DNA from: Clostridia bacterium
Lineage (GTDB): Bacteria; Bacillota_A; Clostridia; TANB77; CAG-508
Assembly: GCA_022792975.1 (NCBI GenBank)
Contig: JAAWCC010000005.1
Location: 1-5,713 of the forward strand
DNA length: 5,713 bases
Direction of reading: 5' to 3'
The notes below the pieces were generated by a model that was not told the DNA's origin, did no database searches, and worked only from the letters and a program-made list of their open reading frames with translations. Within the stretch, counting starts at the first letter, position 1, and every line of letters starts with the position of its first letter. The translations under genes and the position numbers were made by a program. This document shows positions 1-5,700 of this stretch, one piece after another.

Positions 1-15
1 ATAAAAATAATACAC

Positions 16-58
16 AAAAAGAAGATAGCATGTGATTTCACATAAATATCTTCTTTTT
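16..58 (-). terminator. Intrinsic terminator of the htrA transcript
   Basis: Arms 16-27 and 47-58 are perfect 12-base reverse complements of each other. Inside them is a second pairing, 30-35 with 38-43. Read on the minus strand, the hairpin begins 8 bases after the protease stop codon and ends in five T residues, followed by a further T-rich stretch. The stem is AT-rich, and the A/T ends would let it work partly in the other direction too, so it could also serve a convergent gene outside the window. Confidence 0.8.
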
Positions 59-66
59 ATTCCTTC

Positions 67-1281
67 TTAAGGCTTTTCCTCTAGTGTTAATTCTATGTTC
101 ATGTCTTTTTTGTCTCTAACAATTTTTAGCTTAATTTTGTCTCCTATTTTGTAGTTCTCTTTTATTGCATTTATATCATCTACTGATTTAACTTCTTTTC
201 CTTCAACCTCTGTAATTACATCTCCAACTTGAAGTCCTGCTTTTTGAGCTGCTGAAAAGTTTTCTATTTTACTTATATACACACCTTTTGGAAGTTTATA
301 TTGGTTTGCTATATCATCTGTCACTTCAATTCCTTCTATTCCAAGATATGGTCTAAGTACTTTTTTGTGCTCAATAAGTTGGTTTACTACATCAGTTGTA
401 GAATTTATAGGGATTGCAAATCCTATTCCTTCTATTCCTGTTCCTGAAAGTTTTAGTGTATTTATTCCTATTACTTCGCCCTTGCTATTTACAAGTGCTC
501 CTCCGCTGTTTCCTGAATTAATTGCAGCATCTGTTTGTATAGCAACATATTTTCCACCATCTGATGTATTTACTGTTCTATTTACTGCACTTATTATTCC
601 TGATGTAACTGTTGTGTTTAATCCAAGTGGACAGCCTACTGCCATTGCAAATTCTCCTACTTGAACACTTTCTGAGTTTCCAAGTGTTGCCTTTGTAAGT
701 CCATCTTTGTTTATTTTTATTACTGCTAAATCAGTTTGGTCATCTTTTCCAACAATTTCTGCATCATATACAGCTTCGTCATTATATAAAGTTACTTTTA
801 CAGATTTTGCACCTGTTATTTCATAGTAGGAAGAGCTTGAGTTTCCACTTACTACATGATTATTTGTTAAAATATACCCATCTTCTGAAATTATTATACC
901 TGAGCCTGTTGCTGTTTGTGTACTTGCTCCGAAAAATGAATTTACACCAAATTCTATTTGAATTCCAACAATTGATGGTAATATTTTTGCTGCAACTCCC
1001 ATTGACGTTTCTGAATATCCTTGAAGTGATACTGCTTGGGCATTTACTTGTGTACTTTCTTTAACACTGTTTGTCTTTTTTTGCTCTTGTTCTTTACTAA
1101 TACTCTCATCTTCAAATATCTTTTCTCTTATTTGGGGAATACCGAAGCATGTCCCAATTACCAAGCTTGCACCGATTATTCCAGAGGCAAAAGGTATTAT
1201 AACTGATTTTGTAAAGCTTGCCTTAGCTTTAGATGGCTTTGTCACTGTTACACTCTTAAAAGAATTATCATTTTCCTCCAT
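67..1281 (-). CDS. htrA: HtrA/DegP-like membrane-anchored serine protease with PDZ domain
   Basis: Trypsin-like serine protease of the HtrA family (MEROPS S1C). These proteins degrade or refold misfolded proteins at the outer face of the membrane in Firmicutes. Numbered from the start chosen here (404 residues), there is a short cytoplasmic tail and one membrane anchor at about 26-48, then a low-complexity linker. The protease domain follows, with His142 in TNNHVV, Asp184 in TDLAV and Ser259 in GNSGG, so the triad is complete. One PDZ domain covers about 305-395. Length and layout match the Bacillus HtrA/HtrB/YyxA group. An ATG five codons upstream (1294-1296) is also in frame, but it has no ribosome binding site before it and instead overlaps the GGAGG that is correctly spaced for the ATG at 1279-1281. 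The gene follows cdaA and is closed by a terminator. It may be read from cdaA as well as from its own promoter. Which of several HtrA paralogues it is cannot be told from this sequence. Confidence 0.94.
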   Translation of the reverse strand: MEENDNSFKSVTVTKPSKAKASFTKSVIIPFASGIIGASLVIGTCFGIPQIREKIFEDESISKEQEQKKTNSVKESTQVNAQAVSLQGYSETSMGVAAKILPSIVGIQIEFGVNSFFGASTQTATGSGIIISEDGYILTNNHVVSGNSSSSYYEITGAKSVKVTLYNDEAVYDAEIVGKDDQTDLAVIKINKDGLTKATLGNSESVQVGEFAMAVGCPLGLNTTVTSGIISAVNRTVNTSDGGKYVAIQTDAAINSGNSGGALVNSKGEVIGINTLKLSGTGIEGIGFAIPINSTTDVVNQLIEHKKVLRPYLGIEGIEVTDDIANQYKLPKGVYISKIENFSAAQKAGLQVGDVITEVEGKEVKSVDDINAIKENYKIGDKIKLKIVRDKKDMNIELTLEEKP

Positions 1282-1289
1282 TATGAATT

Positions 1290-1294
1290 CCTCC
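1290..1294 (-). promoter_or_regulatory. Ribosome binding site deciding the htrA start
   Basis: GGAGG on the minus strand lies 8 bases before the ATG at 1279-1281. It overlaps the upstream in-frame ATG at 1294-1296, which argues that the downstream ATG is the true start. Confidence 0.8.
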
Positions 1295-1313
1295 ATTTTT
1301 TCAATTTCTATAT

Positions 1314-1339
1314 ATTATATTACACTTCTTTTGTGTCTA
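1314..1339 (-). promoter_or_regulatory. Possible htrA promoter (good -10, poor -35)
   Basis: A perfect TATAAT lies at 1314-1319 on the minus strand. It would start a transcript with a short leader of about 25 bases before the htrA start. The nearest -35-like hexamer, TAGACA at 1334-1339, is only 14 bases away, which is shorter than the usual 16-18, so the promoter is tentative. The AT-rich background makes chance TATAAT matches likely. With no terminator visible between cdaA and htrA, cotranscription is an equal alternative. Confidence 0.3.
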
Positions 1340-1369
1340 CTATGTGAAAAGCTTGTAAAGGTTCATAAT

Positions 1370-1514
1370 TTATTTGTTCTCATTTTTTTCTTGTTTATGC
1401 TTTTTAATTGCTTCTAATCTATCTCTTTTTGTTTCTAATTTTCTTTTTATTATTAGATTCTTTATTAAGATCTTTTTTAATGCTTCTTCTTTTACATCAG
1501 CAATCAGAGTTCCG
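1370..1514 (-). other. cdaA: Out-of-frame 3' continuation of cdaA (frame-shifted C-terminal tail)
   Basis: Just before the cdaA stop codon, removing one G of the plus-strand doublet at 1514-1515 joins the enzyme to a second open frame. This frame encodes 47 more residues and ends at TAA, 1370-1372. The joined protein reads AKDGTLIADVKEEALKKIL and then a lysine-rich tail. I recall B. subtilis CdaA having a very similar stretch here: after its AKNG it has a short acidic segment and EEALKEML. As written, the frame instead gives six unrelated residues after AKD and stops at 1497. The restored protein would have 301 residues. The stretch has no start or ribosome binding site of its own. It is either a sequencing or assembly error or a genuine recent C-terminal truncation. 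Confidence 0.85.
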
Positions 1515-2276
1515 GTCTTTTGCAATTGATACTTTTCCTGTTTCCTCTGATACTACTACTGCGATTGCGTCTGATTCTTTTGATATTCCTATTGCTGCTC
1601 TATGTCTTGTTCCAAGCTCTCTTGCAATGTCTTTATCTCCTGCAAGAGGTAACATGCAAGCTGCTGCCTTTATCCTTCCTCCACTTATTACAACTGCTCC
1701 ATCATGGAGGGGTGTTTTAGGCACAAATATGTTTACCAAAAGTTGTGGTGATATTTCTGCATCCATAGCAACTCCTGTTGCTATTATATCTTTTATTTCT
1801 ATATCTCGTTCTAATACTATTAGTGCTCCTGTTTTTTCTTTTGAGAGTTCAAACGCTGCTATTGCTACCTTATATATTTCTTCTTTTGTTTTCGTTTCTA
1901 TGTCTTTGTCTATTCCAAAAAATCTAGTTAATTTATTGCTTCCAAGTTCTTCTAATGAGCGCCTAAGCTCTGGCTGGAATAATACAACAAATACGGTTCC
2001 ATATGTTACAAAAGAGGTTAATAAATAATTAAGTATGTTTAAGTGTAAAAGTGAACTTATTCCCATAGCTATTATGAATATACATATTCCTTTTAGTAAT
2101 TGCCATGCTCTTGAGTCTTTTACTATTTTGAATAACTTTACTAATAACATTATCACTATTGTAATGTCAATTACTAGTAAAATTAGCTTTAATGGGTTGT
2201 CATATAGTTCTTGTGCATACGAAGTAATTACATTCATTAAGTTGTTTGGCACTGTTGTCATAATATTACCATTCAT
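1497..2276 (-). CDS. cdaA: Diadenylate cyclase CdaA (c-di-AMP synthase), C-terminus frame-shifted
   Basis: Makes cyclic di-AMP from two ATP. In Firmicutes this messenger controls potassium and osmolyte transport and cell-wall balance. Numbered from the chosen start (259 residues as written), three membrane segments lie at about 29-51, 58-79 and 81-102, followed by the conserved FQPELRR-SLEELG linker. The cytoplasmic DAC domain begins near 117, with the DGA motif at 192-194 (LHDGAV) and RHR at 224-226 (GTRHRA), both intact. This layout is CdaA, not DisA or CdaS. The ATG at 2274-2276 is preferred because AAGGAGG lies 7 bases before it. An in-frame ATG at 2313-2315 would overlap the upstream small gene and lacks such a site. 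The reading frame stops early at 1497-1499; the normal tail continues in another frame down to 1370. The catalytic motifs precede the break. Neither cdaR nor glmM, its common operon partners, follows it; htrA does. Confidence 0.93.
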   Translation of the reverse strand: MNGNIMTTVPNNLMNVITSYAQELYDNPLKLILLVIDITIVIMLLVKLFKIVKDSRAWQLLKGICIFIIAMGISSLLHLNILNYLLTSFVTYGTVFVVLFQPELRRSLEELGSNKLTRFFGIDKDIETKTKEEIYKVAIAAFELSKEKTGALIVLERDIEIKDIIATGVAMDAEISPQLLVNIFVPKTPLHDGAVVISGGRIKAAACMLPLAGDKDIARELGTRHRAAIGISKESDAIAVVVSEETGKVSIAKDRNSDC

Positions 2277-2283
2277 ATACCTG

Positions 2284-2290
2284 CCTCCTT
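2284..2290 (-). promoter_or_regulatory. Ribosome binding site deciding the cdaA start
   Basis: AAGGAGG on the minus strand lies 7 bases before the ATG at 2274-2276. It falls in the 17-base gap after the stop codon of the small membrane gene, which supports the internal ATG over the longer frame beginning at 2315. Confidence 0.85.
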
Positions 2291-2293
2291 TTT

Positions 2294-2446
2294 CTACATA
2301 TTTACTAAATACCATATCAATGTTCCTGCAACTGATAAAAGCATTGCTACAACTAATACTATTATCACTATATTTTGGATTAATTTTCTTTTATCTAATG
2401 GCTTTTTATTTTTTACTGTCCTTTTATCTGCTTCTTTTTTCTTCAT
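2294..2446 (-). CDS. Small single-pass membrane protein, 50 residues, upstream of cdaA
   Basis: Translation of the minus strand gives a 50-residue protein. The first half is lysine-rich (MKKKEADKRT..., residues 1-21) and would stay in the cytoplasm. A single hydrophobic segment at about 23-47 (IVIIVLVVAMLLSVAG and onward) is followed by only a few residues. It starts at ATG 2444-2446, with GGAGG at 2454-2458 and 7 bases of spacing, and it ends at TAG 17 bases before cdaA. The good ribosome binding site, the promoter just upstream and the tight spacing to cdaA all argue that it is a real gene cotranscribed with cdaA. I do not recognise a family with certainty, and a role as a partner of the membrane cyclase is only inference from position. 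It is too short for many gene callers. Confidence 0.78.
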   Translation of the reverse strand: MKKKEADKRTVKNKKPLDKRKLIQNIVIIVLVVAMLLSVAGTLIWYLVNM

Positions 2447-2478
2447 TTATATTCCTCCTAATTTTTCTTTTATAATTA

Positions 2479-2507
2479 GTTATATCATATATTCGTTATA
2501 AATTCAA
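2479..2507 (-). promoter_or_regulatory. Sigma-A type promoter of the small membrane gene-cdaA unit
   Basis: On the minus strand TTGAAT (2502-2507) is followed after exactly 17 bases by TATAAC (2479-2484). The -10 is preceded by TGA, giving the TGn extended -10 signature. The expected transcript start is near 2472, about 26 bases before the start codon of the small gene, with its ribosome binding site in between. Position, spacing and both boxes agree with a housekeeping promoter. Confidence 0.7.
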
Positions 2508-2574
2508 TAATTTATGGTGATTTTTTTGAACTCCACCTACAAATAATATAACTCATTTGCTTATTAAAATTAAT

Positions 2575-2616
2575 GCGCCAAGCTTCCCCCTCTTAAAAGA
2601 GAAGGAGGCTCGGCAC
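2575..2616 (-). repeat. GC-rich imperfect palindrome downstream of the orphan gene
   Basis: Arms 2575-2594 and 2597-2616 are 20 bases each and match as reverse complements at 15 positions. The innermost part, CTCTT-AA-AAGAG, is perfect. Read as minus-strand RNA, four of the five differences become G-U pairs and only one is a mismatch; read as plus-strand RNA, four stay unpaired. The structure therefore looks fit for the minus-strand transcript of the gene ending at 2646. The element is much richer in GC than the surrounding sequence. No clean T tract follows it, so it may be a weak terminator, an mRNA 3' stabilising hairpin or a dispersed palindromic repeat. Searching the rest of the genome for copies would decide. 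Confidence 0.5.
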
Positions 2617-2645
2617 AGATAATGGCTTTCTTGTTTTTCACCCTT

Positions 2646-3374
2646 TTACTGAATATACAATTTCCTATTGGGACTTGTGGGAAGCTTTGGTAACTCTAAA
2701 TCACTTATTTGTTTTTTTGTATAGAGCACACTATAAATCTCAGATTCTCCTCCAGATATTTTCTCTTTCTGTAATACTGTCCAAGTCGCACCAGAAACTA
2801 TTATACTTTCTTTACATTTAAAATATAATCCATTTTCTTTATAAGAGCTTACAGCCTCCGTTTCTGTACTCCCGTCTGTATAAATGTCAGAGAAAACACC
2901 TTCAGCTTTATTATGCATATGGAGCAATGTAAATCTCTTATTGGGCTCCACAAATCTTACTCCTGAAAGATTATTATTGTCTAAAAATTTCTGGAACCAC
3001 AAACTCCTAAAATAAGCAAACCTCTCGTCAATTTTTCCACCTGAAAGACATATTATTCCACTGATTGGTTCTCCCTTGTCAGTGAATGCTCTTCCCCTAT
3101 ACAGAATCCTTTTCCCATCTCTGGGTGTCCATATTGAAATTCTATCTGTTCCATCTGGAAAAACAGTGTATTTTATAGAGTGTATTCCATCAAGGTACCG
3201 ACTTTTGCTGACACATTCTATGGCTCCATCTTGAAGTATCCTCGCTTTCCATCCATTTCCAAAAATTTCCTTCTCAGTCTGGCGCTCAACCAATGCTCCA
3301 CTGGTAGTGCTGAACTTACCATCAATCATTTTGATACAAAGTATAGCCATTTCTTCTCTTTCCCTACTAACCAT
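2646..3374 (-). CDS. Hypothetical protein, unrecognised, likely horizontally acquired
   Basis: This is a 242-residue protein that I cannot place in a family. It has no signal peptide or membrane segment and looks soluble. Many short alternating hydrophobic stretches with G and D turns (for example DGIHSIKYTVFPDGTDRISIW, in part) suggest a mainly beta structure. The codons are visibly less AT-biased than in the flanking genes, with frequent GGG, GGA, AGG, CTG and GCG, which suggests acquisition from another source. The start is uncertain. The first ATG (3372-3374) has no ribosome binding site but overlaps the stop of a possible 11-codon leader in TAATG, so translational coupling could supply ribosomes. 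An internal ATG at 3348-3350 has only a weak purine-rich stretch before it. The frame also stays open further upstream without a usual start codon. It has its own promoter and sits alone between the ribosomal operon terminator and the cdaA promoter. Confidence 0.7.
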   Translation of the reverse strand: MVSREREEMAILCIKMIDGKFSTTSGALVERQTEKEIFGNGWKARILQDGAIECVSKSRYLDGIHSIKYTVFPDGTDRISIWTPRDGKRILYRGRAFTDKGEPISGIICLSGGKIDERFAYFRSLWFQKFLDNNNLSGVRFVEPNKRFTLLHMHNKAEGVFSDIYTDGSTETEAVSSYKENGLYFKCKESIIVSGATWTVLQKEKISGGESEIYSVLYTKKQISDLELPKLPTSPNRKLYIQ

Positions 3375-3409
3375 TATTGGTGTTCGTTCCCAAAGTATAA
3401 GTTTGTCAC
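3374..3409 (-). CDS. Possible 11-residue leader peptide overlapping the orphan gene start
   Basis: GTG at 3407-3409 opens an 11-codon frame (VTNLYFGNEHQ). AGGAG (3418-3422) lies 8 bases before it, which is better placed than any site for the following gene. Its TAA shares one base with the ATG of the downstream gene (TAATG), a typical coupling arrangement. The GTG lies in the loop of a hairpin whose stem touches the ribosome binding site. The frame is too short for its coding nature to be shown from composition, and chance is possible. Confidence 0.3.
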   Translation of the reverse strand: MTNLYFGNEHQ

Positions 3410-3419
3410 CTCTTATACT
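3394..3419 (-). promoter_or_regulatory. Leader hairpin over the ribosome binding site region
   Basis: AGTATAAG and CTTATACT (3394-3401 and 3412-3419) pair perfectly over 8 bases around a 10-base loop. On the minus-strand transcript the stem begins inside an AGGAG ribosome binding site (3418-3422), and the loop shows GAGGTGA with a GTG start. It could modulate translation of the leader or the orphan gene. It is not followed by a T tract, so it is not an intrinsic terminator. Confidence 0.4.
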
Positions 3420-3475
3420 CCTGCTTTTCAGCTAGGCCTTTTTCAATATTATAGGCTATTTGCCCTTGAGTTTAT

Positions 3476-3504
3476 ATTATATCACGTTTTGAGGAAAAAT
3501 ACAA
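3476..3504 (-). promoter_or_regulatory. Sigma-A type promoter of the orphan gene
   Basis: On the minus strand TTGTAT (3499-3504) is followed after exactly 17 bases by a perfect TATAAT (3476-3481), which is preceded by TGA (extended -10). The predicted transcript start is near 3469, giving a leader of about 95 bases before the first ATG. The -35 box directly abuts the T tract of the rplQ terminator, so the unit appears insulated from the ribosomal operon. Confidence 0.7.
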
Positions 3505-3530
3505 TAAAAAAGCTCCTACATTTGGAGCTT
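3505..3530 (-). terminator. Intrinsic terminator of the rpsD-rpoA-rplQ operon
   Basis: AAGCTCC and GGAGCTT (3510-3516 and 3524-3530) form a perfect 7-bp stem with a 7-base loop. On the minus strand the stem runs into six T residues (3506-3511). It starts 12 bases beyond the rplQ stop codon. This is a textbook rho-independent terminator at the end of the large ribosomal protein operon. Confidence 0.88.
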
Positions 3531-3542
3531 CTCTATTATTTA

Positions 3543-4067
3543 TTAAAGTAATTCAAGTAAAACTATTTCTGCAGAATCGCCTCTTCTTTTTCCGAGCTTT
3601 ACTATTCTTGTATATCCACCTACTCTATCTTGATACTTTGGTGCTATTTCATTAAATAGTTTTGCTGGCAAGTCTATGTTTTTACCTTCATTATCTTTTA
3701 CTTTATTTATTTTTGTCATTATTTTTCTTCTTGCATTTAGTCTTGATGGCATGTCTTTTTGTCTTTTTTCTGTAACTTCTTCCTTAACAACCTTTAAGTA
3801 TTCTTTACCATTTTTGCTTTTTGCTATTTCTGTTACTTTATTTCCTTTGCTATCAAGTTTAGCACGAATTACTTTTACTTCTACTTCTTCAAAGTTATCT
3901 TTTTCTTTAACTGCAAGTGCTATTATACTATCAACTATTGATTTTACTTCTTTTGCTCTTGCTTCAGTTGTTTTGATCTTTCCATTTAAAATCAAATCTG
4001 TACTTTGAGTTCTAAGCATTGCTAATCTTTGGTCAGTAGTTCTTCCTAATTTTCTATTCTTTGCCAT
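3543..4067 (-). CDS. rplQ: 50S ribosomal protein L17, long form with central insertion
   Basis: L17 binds 23S rRNA on the large subunit near the exit-tunnel side. The N-terminus (MAKNRKLGRTTDQRLAMLR, residues 1-19) and the C-terminus (GGYTRIVKLGKRRGDSAEIV, 150-169) are typical of the family. At 174 residues it is far longer than the usual 115-130. The extra length lies at about 54-106, between the helix ending SIIALAVKEKD and the PSRLNARRKIM helix. It is lysine- and glutamate-rich with a KLDSKGNKVTEIAKSKNG segment that looks like a beta hairpin. The insertion is in frame and uses the same AT-rich codons as the rest, so it is not a frame error. GGAAGGAG lies 12 bases before the ATG, slightly far but usable. 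The gene starts 34 bases after rpoA and is last in the operon, before a strong terminator. Confidence 0.95.
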   Translation of the reverse strand: MAKNRKLGRTTDQRLAMLRTQSTDLILNGKIKTTEARAKEVKSIVDSIIALAVKEKDNFEEVEVKVIRAKLDSKGNKVTEIAKSKNGKEYLKVVKEEVTEKRQKDMPSRLNARRKIMTKINKVKDNEGKNIDLPAKLFNEIAPKYQDRVGGYTRIVKLGKRRGDSAEIVLLELL

Positions 4068-4101
4068 TTTTTAAGGTCACTCCTTCCATTTATGTTCATT
4101 T

Positions 4102-5046
4102 TTACTCTTCTTGAGCGAAGTCTAGTCCTAGAGAATGTAGCTTGTTTGTTACTTCGTCTAATGATTTCTTTCCTAGGTTTCTAACTTTCATCATATCAGC
4201 TTCTGTCTTATTTGCTAAGTCTTGGACTGTTGATATTCCAGCTCTCTTTAAGCAATTAAAGCTTCTAACTGTTAATTCTAAGTCTTCAATTGACATTTCA
4301 AGTACTCTTGCTGTCTTAGATTCTTCTTTTTCAACCATTATTTGAGTATTTTTTGCAACTTCTGATAAATCAATAAATAGACTTAAATGCTCTGTTATAA
4401 CCTTCGCAGCAAGTGAAATTGCTTCATATGCTTTTAAACTTCCATCTGTCCATACTTCTATAATTAATTTATCAAAGTCGACCATTTGACCTACTCTAGT
4501 ATTTTCCACTTGATAGTTTACTTTTCTTACAGGTGTGAATATTGAGTCAATAGGTAATACAGAGATATCTTGATTATCTTTTTTATTCTTGCTAGCTGTA
4601 TTATACCCTCTACCCTTTTCTACTGTCATTTCACAGGCAAAACTTCCACCTTCTGATACTGTTGCAATATGTAAATCAGGGTTTAGCACTTCTATTGTTC
4701 CATCTGTAATAATATCTGAGGCTTTAACTTCTCCTTCGCCTTTGAAGTCAATTCTTATAACTTTTTCTTCGTTGTCATATGATTTGAATCTAACACCTTT
4801 TAAATTTACTATTATTTCTGAAACATCTTCAACTACGTTTGGAACTGTCGAAAACTCATGCACAACTCCCTCAATTTTAACACTTGTTATTGCACATCCT
4901 GGAAGTGATGAAAGCAAAATTCTTCTCAAAGAATTTCCTATTGTTACACCATATCCACGTTCTAATGGTTCACATATAAATTTCGCATAGTTATTCTGTT
5001 CATCCATATTTGTACATTCAATATTGGGTTTTTCGAATTCTATCAT
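4102..5046 (-). CDS. rpoA: DNA-directed RNA polymerase subunit alpha
   Basis: The alpha subunit dimerises to nucleate RNA polymerase assembly, and its C-terminal domain contacts UP-element DNA and activators. At 314 residues it equals the Bacillus length. The N-terminal assembly domain (about 1-230) carries the [21 protein letters not shown] signature at 30-50, quoted here only in part as [12 protein letters not shown]. The C-terminal domain (about 248-310) keeps the DNA-contact residues equivalent to E. coli R265, N268, C269, G296, K298 and S299: here R261, N264, C265, G292, K294 and S295. The ATG has AGGAGG 7 bases before it. The gene lies 27 bases after rpsD and 34 bases before rplQ, so the three are cotranscribed. 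Nothing is missing or odd. Confidence 0.98.
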   Translation of the reverse strand: MIEFEKPNIECTNMDEQNNYAKFICEPLERGYGVTIGNSLRRILLSSLPGCAITSVKIEGVVHEFSTVPNVVEDVSEIIVNLKGVRFKSYDNEEKVIRIDFKGEGEVKASDIITDGTIEVLNPDLHIATVSEGGSFACEMTVEKGRGYNTASKNKKDNQDISVLPIDSIFTPVRKVNYQVENTRVGQMVDFDKLIIEVWTDGSLKAYEAISLAAKVITEHLSLFIDLSEVAKNTQIMVEKEESKTARVLEMSIEDLELTVRSFNCLKRAGISTVQDLANKTEADMMKVRNLGKKSLDEVTNKLHSLGLDFAQEE

Positions 5047-5073
5047 TAATTTACCTCCTAAATTTAATAACTA

Positions 5074-5700
5074 TTATTTAGAGTATAATTCTACTATCAA
5101 ATGTTCTTCAACTGGGATGTCAACATCTTCTCTAGATGCTAGTCTAACTACCTTACCACTAAAATCTTGGGCATTTTTTTCAAGCCATGCTGGGACAGGT
5201 CTTGAAGCGCTTATTTCTATATTTTCTTTAACAATTGATTTGTCCTTCTTATTTTCTCTAACCTTTATTACATCTCCTGGTTTTACTAGATAAGATGGGA
5301 TGCTTACTTTTCTTCCGTTTACTTCAAATAAACCATGGTTTACTAAAAGTCTTGCTTGTGGTCTTGAACTACCATATCCAAGTCTATATACTACATTGTC
5401 TAGTCTGCTCTCTAATAATATAAGTAGGTTTTCACCTGTGATACCCTTACGGTTTGAAGCCATTTCAAAATATTTTCTGAATTGGTTTTCTCTTACTCCG
5501 TAAAAAGCTTTAGTTTTTTGTTTTTCTCTTAATTGGATACCATATTCTGAAAGCTTAGCCTTCTTTTGTCCATGCTCTCCTGGTGCATAATTTCTTCTTG
5601 AAATTGCACATTTATCTGTATAACATCTTGAACCTTTTAAGAATAATTTTTGTCCCTCTCTACGACAGATACGACATTGTTCTTCTTTATATCTTGACAT
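5074..5700 (-). CDS. rpsD: 30S ribosomal protein S4, zinc-binding type
   Basis: S4 is a primary 16S rRNA binding protein that starts assembly of the small-subunit body and helps accuracy. In many bacteria it also represses its own operon by binding its mRNA. At 208 residues the length is typical. Four cysteines near the N-terminus, C9-x2-C12-x13-C26-x4-C31, form the zinc knuckle of the metal-binding (C+) S4 class. The RNA-binding S4 domain spans about 98-160 ([15 protein letters not shown] through PGDVIKV). The ATG at 5698-5700 gives the standard MSRYK start. Only 13 bases remain upstream, so the ribosome binding site is out of view. The GTG TAA read at 5713-5708 would suit the final valine and stop of rpsK, but that is too little to call. 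Its place just before rpoA is the clostridial arrangement. Confidence 0.97.
   Translation of the reverse strand: MSRYKEEQCRICRREGQKLFLKGSRCYTDKCAISRRNYAPGEHGQKKAKLSEYGIQLREKQKTKAFYGVRENQFRKYFEMASNRKGITGENLLILLESRLDNVVYRLGYGSSRPQARLLVNHGLFEVNGRKVSIPSYLVKPGDVIKVRENKKDKSIVKENIEISASRPVPAWLEKNAQDFSGKVVRLASREDVDIPVEEHLIVELYSK

Noticed and set aside
1294..1296. Upstream in-frame ATG as the htrA start
   Set aside because: It overlaps the GGAGG that is correctly spaced for the ATG five codons later, and it has no binding site of its own.
1497..1520. Programmed ribosomal frameshift in cdaA
   Set aside because: There is no slippery heptamer at the break, only a CC doublet, and I see no strong stimulatory hairpin. 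An error or a simple mutation is more likely.
1408..2028. Long plus-strand open frame of 206 codons
   Set aside because: It lies opposite cdaA and reads as the low-complexity, leucine/serine-rich antisense of a well-supported gene. The other plus-strand frames are likewise shadows of minus-strand genes.
2313..2315. Upstream in-frame ATG as the cdaA start
   Set aside because: It lies inside the small membrane gene and lacks a binding site, while ATG 2274-2276 has AAGGAGG at 7 bases.
2575..2616. Palindrome as a standard intrinsic terminator
   Set aside because: No run of T residues follows directly on either strand, so it is listed as a repeat or structure instead.
3447..3452. Second TATAAT in the leader of the orphan gene as a promoter
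   Set aside because: No -35-like hexamer lies 16-18 bases upstream. The TATAAT at 3476-3481 has a correct partner and an extended -10.
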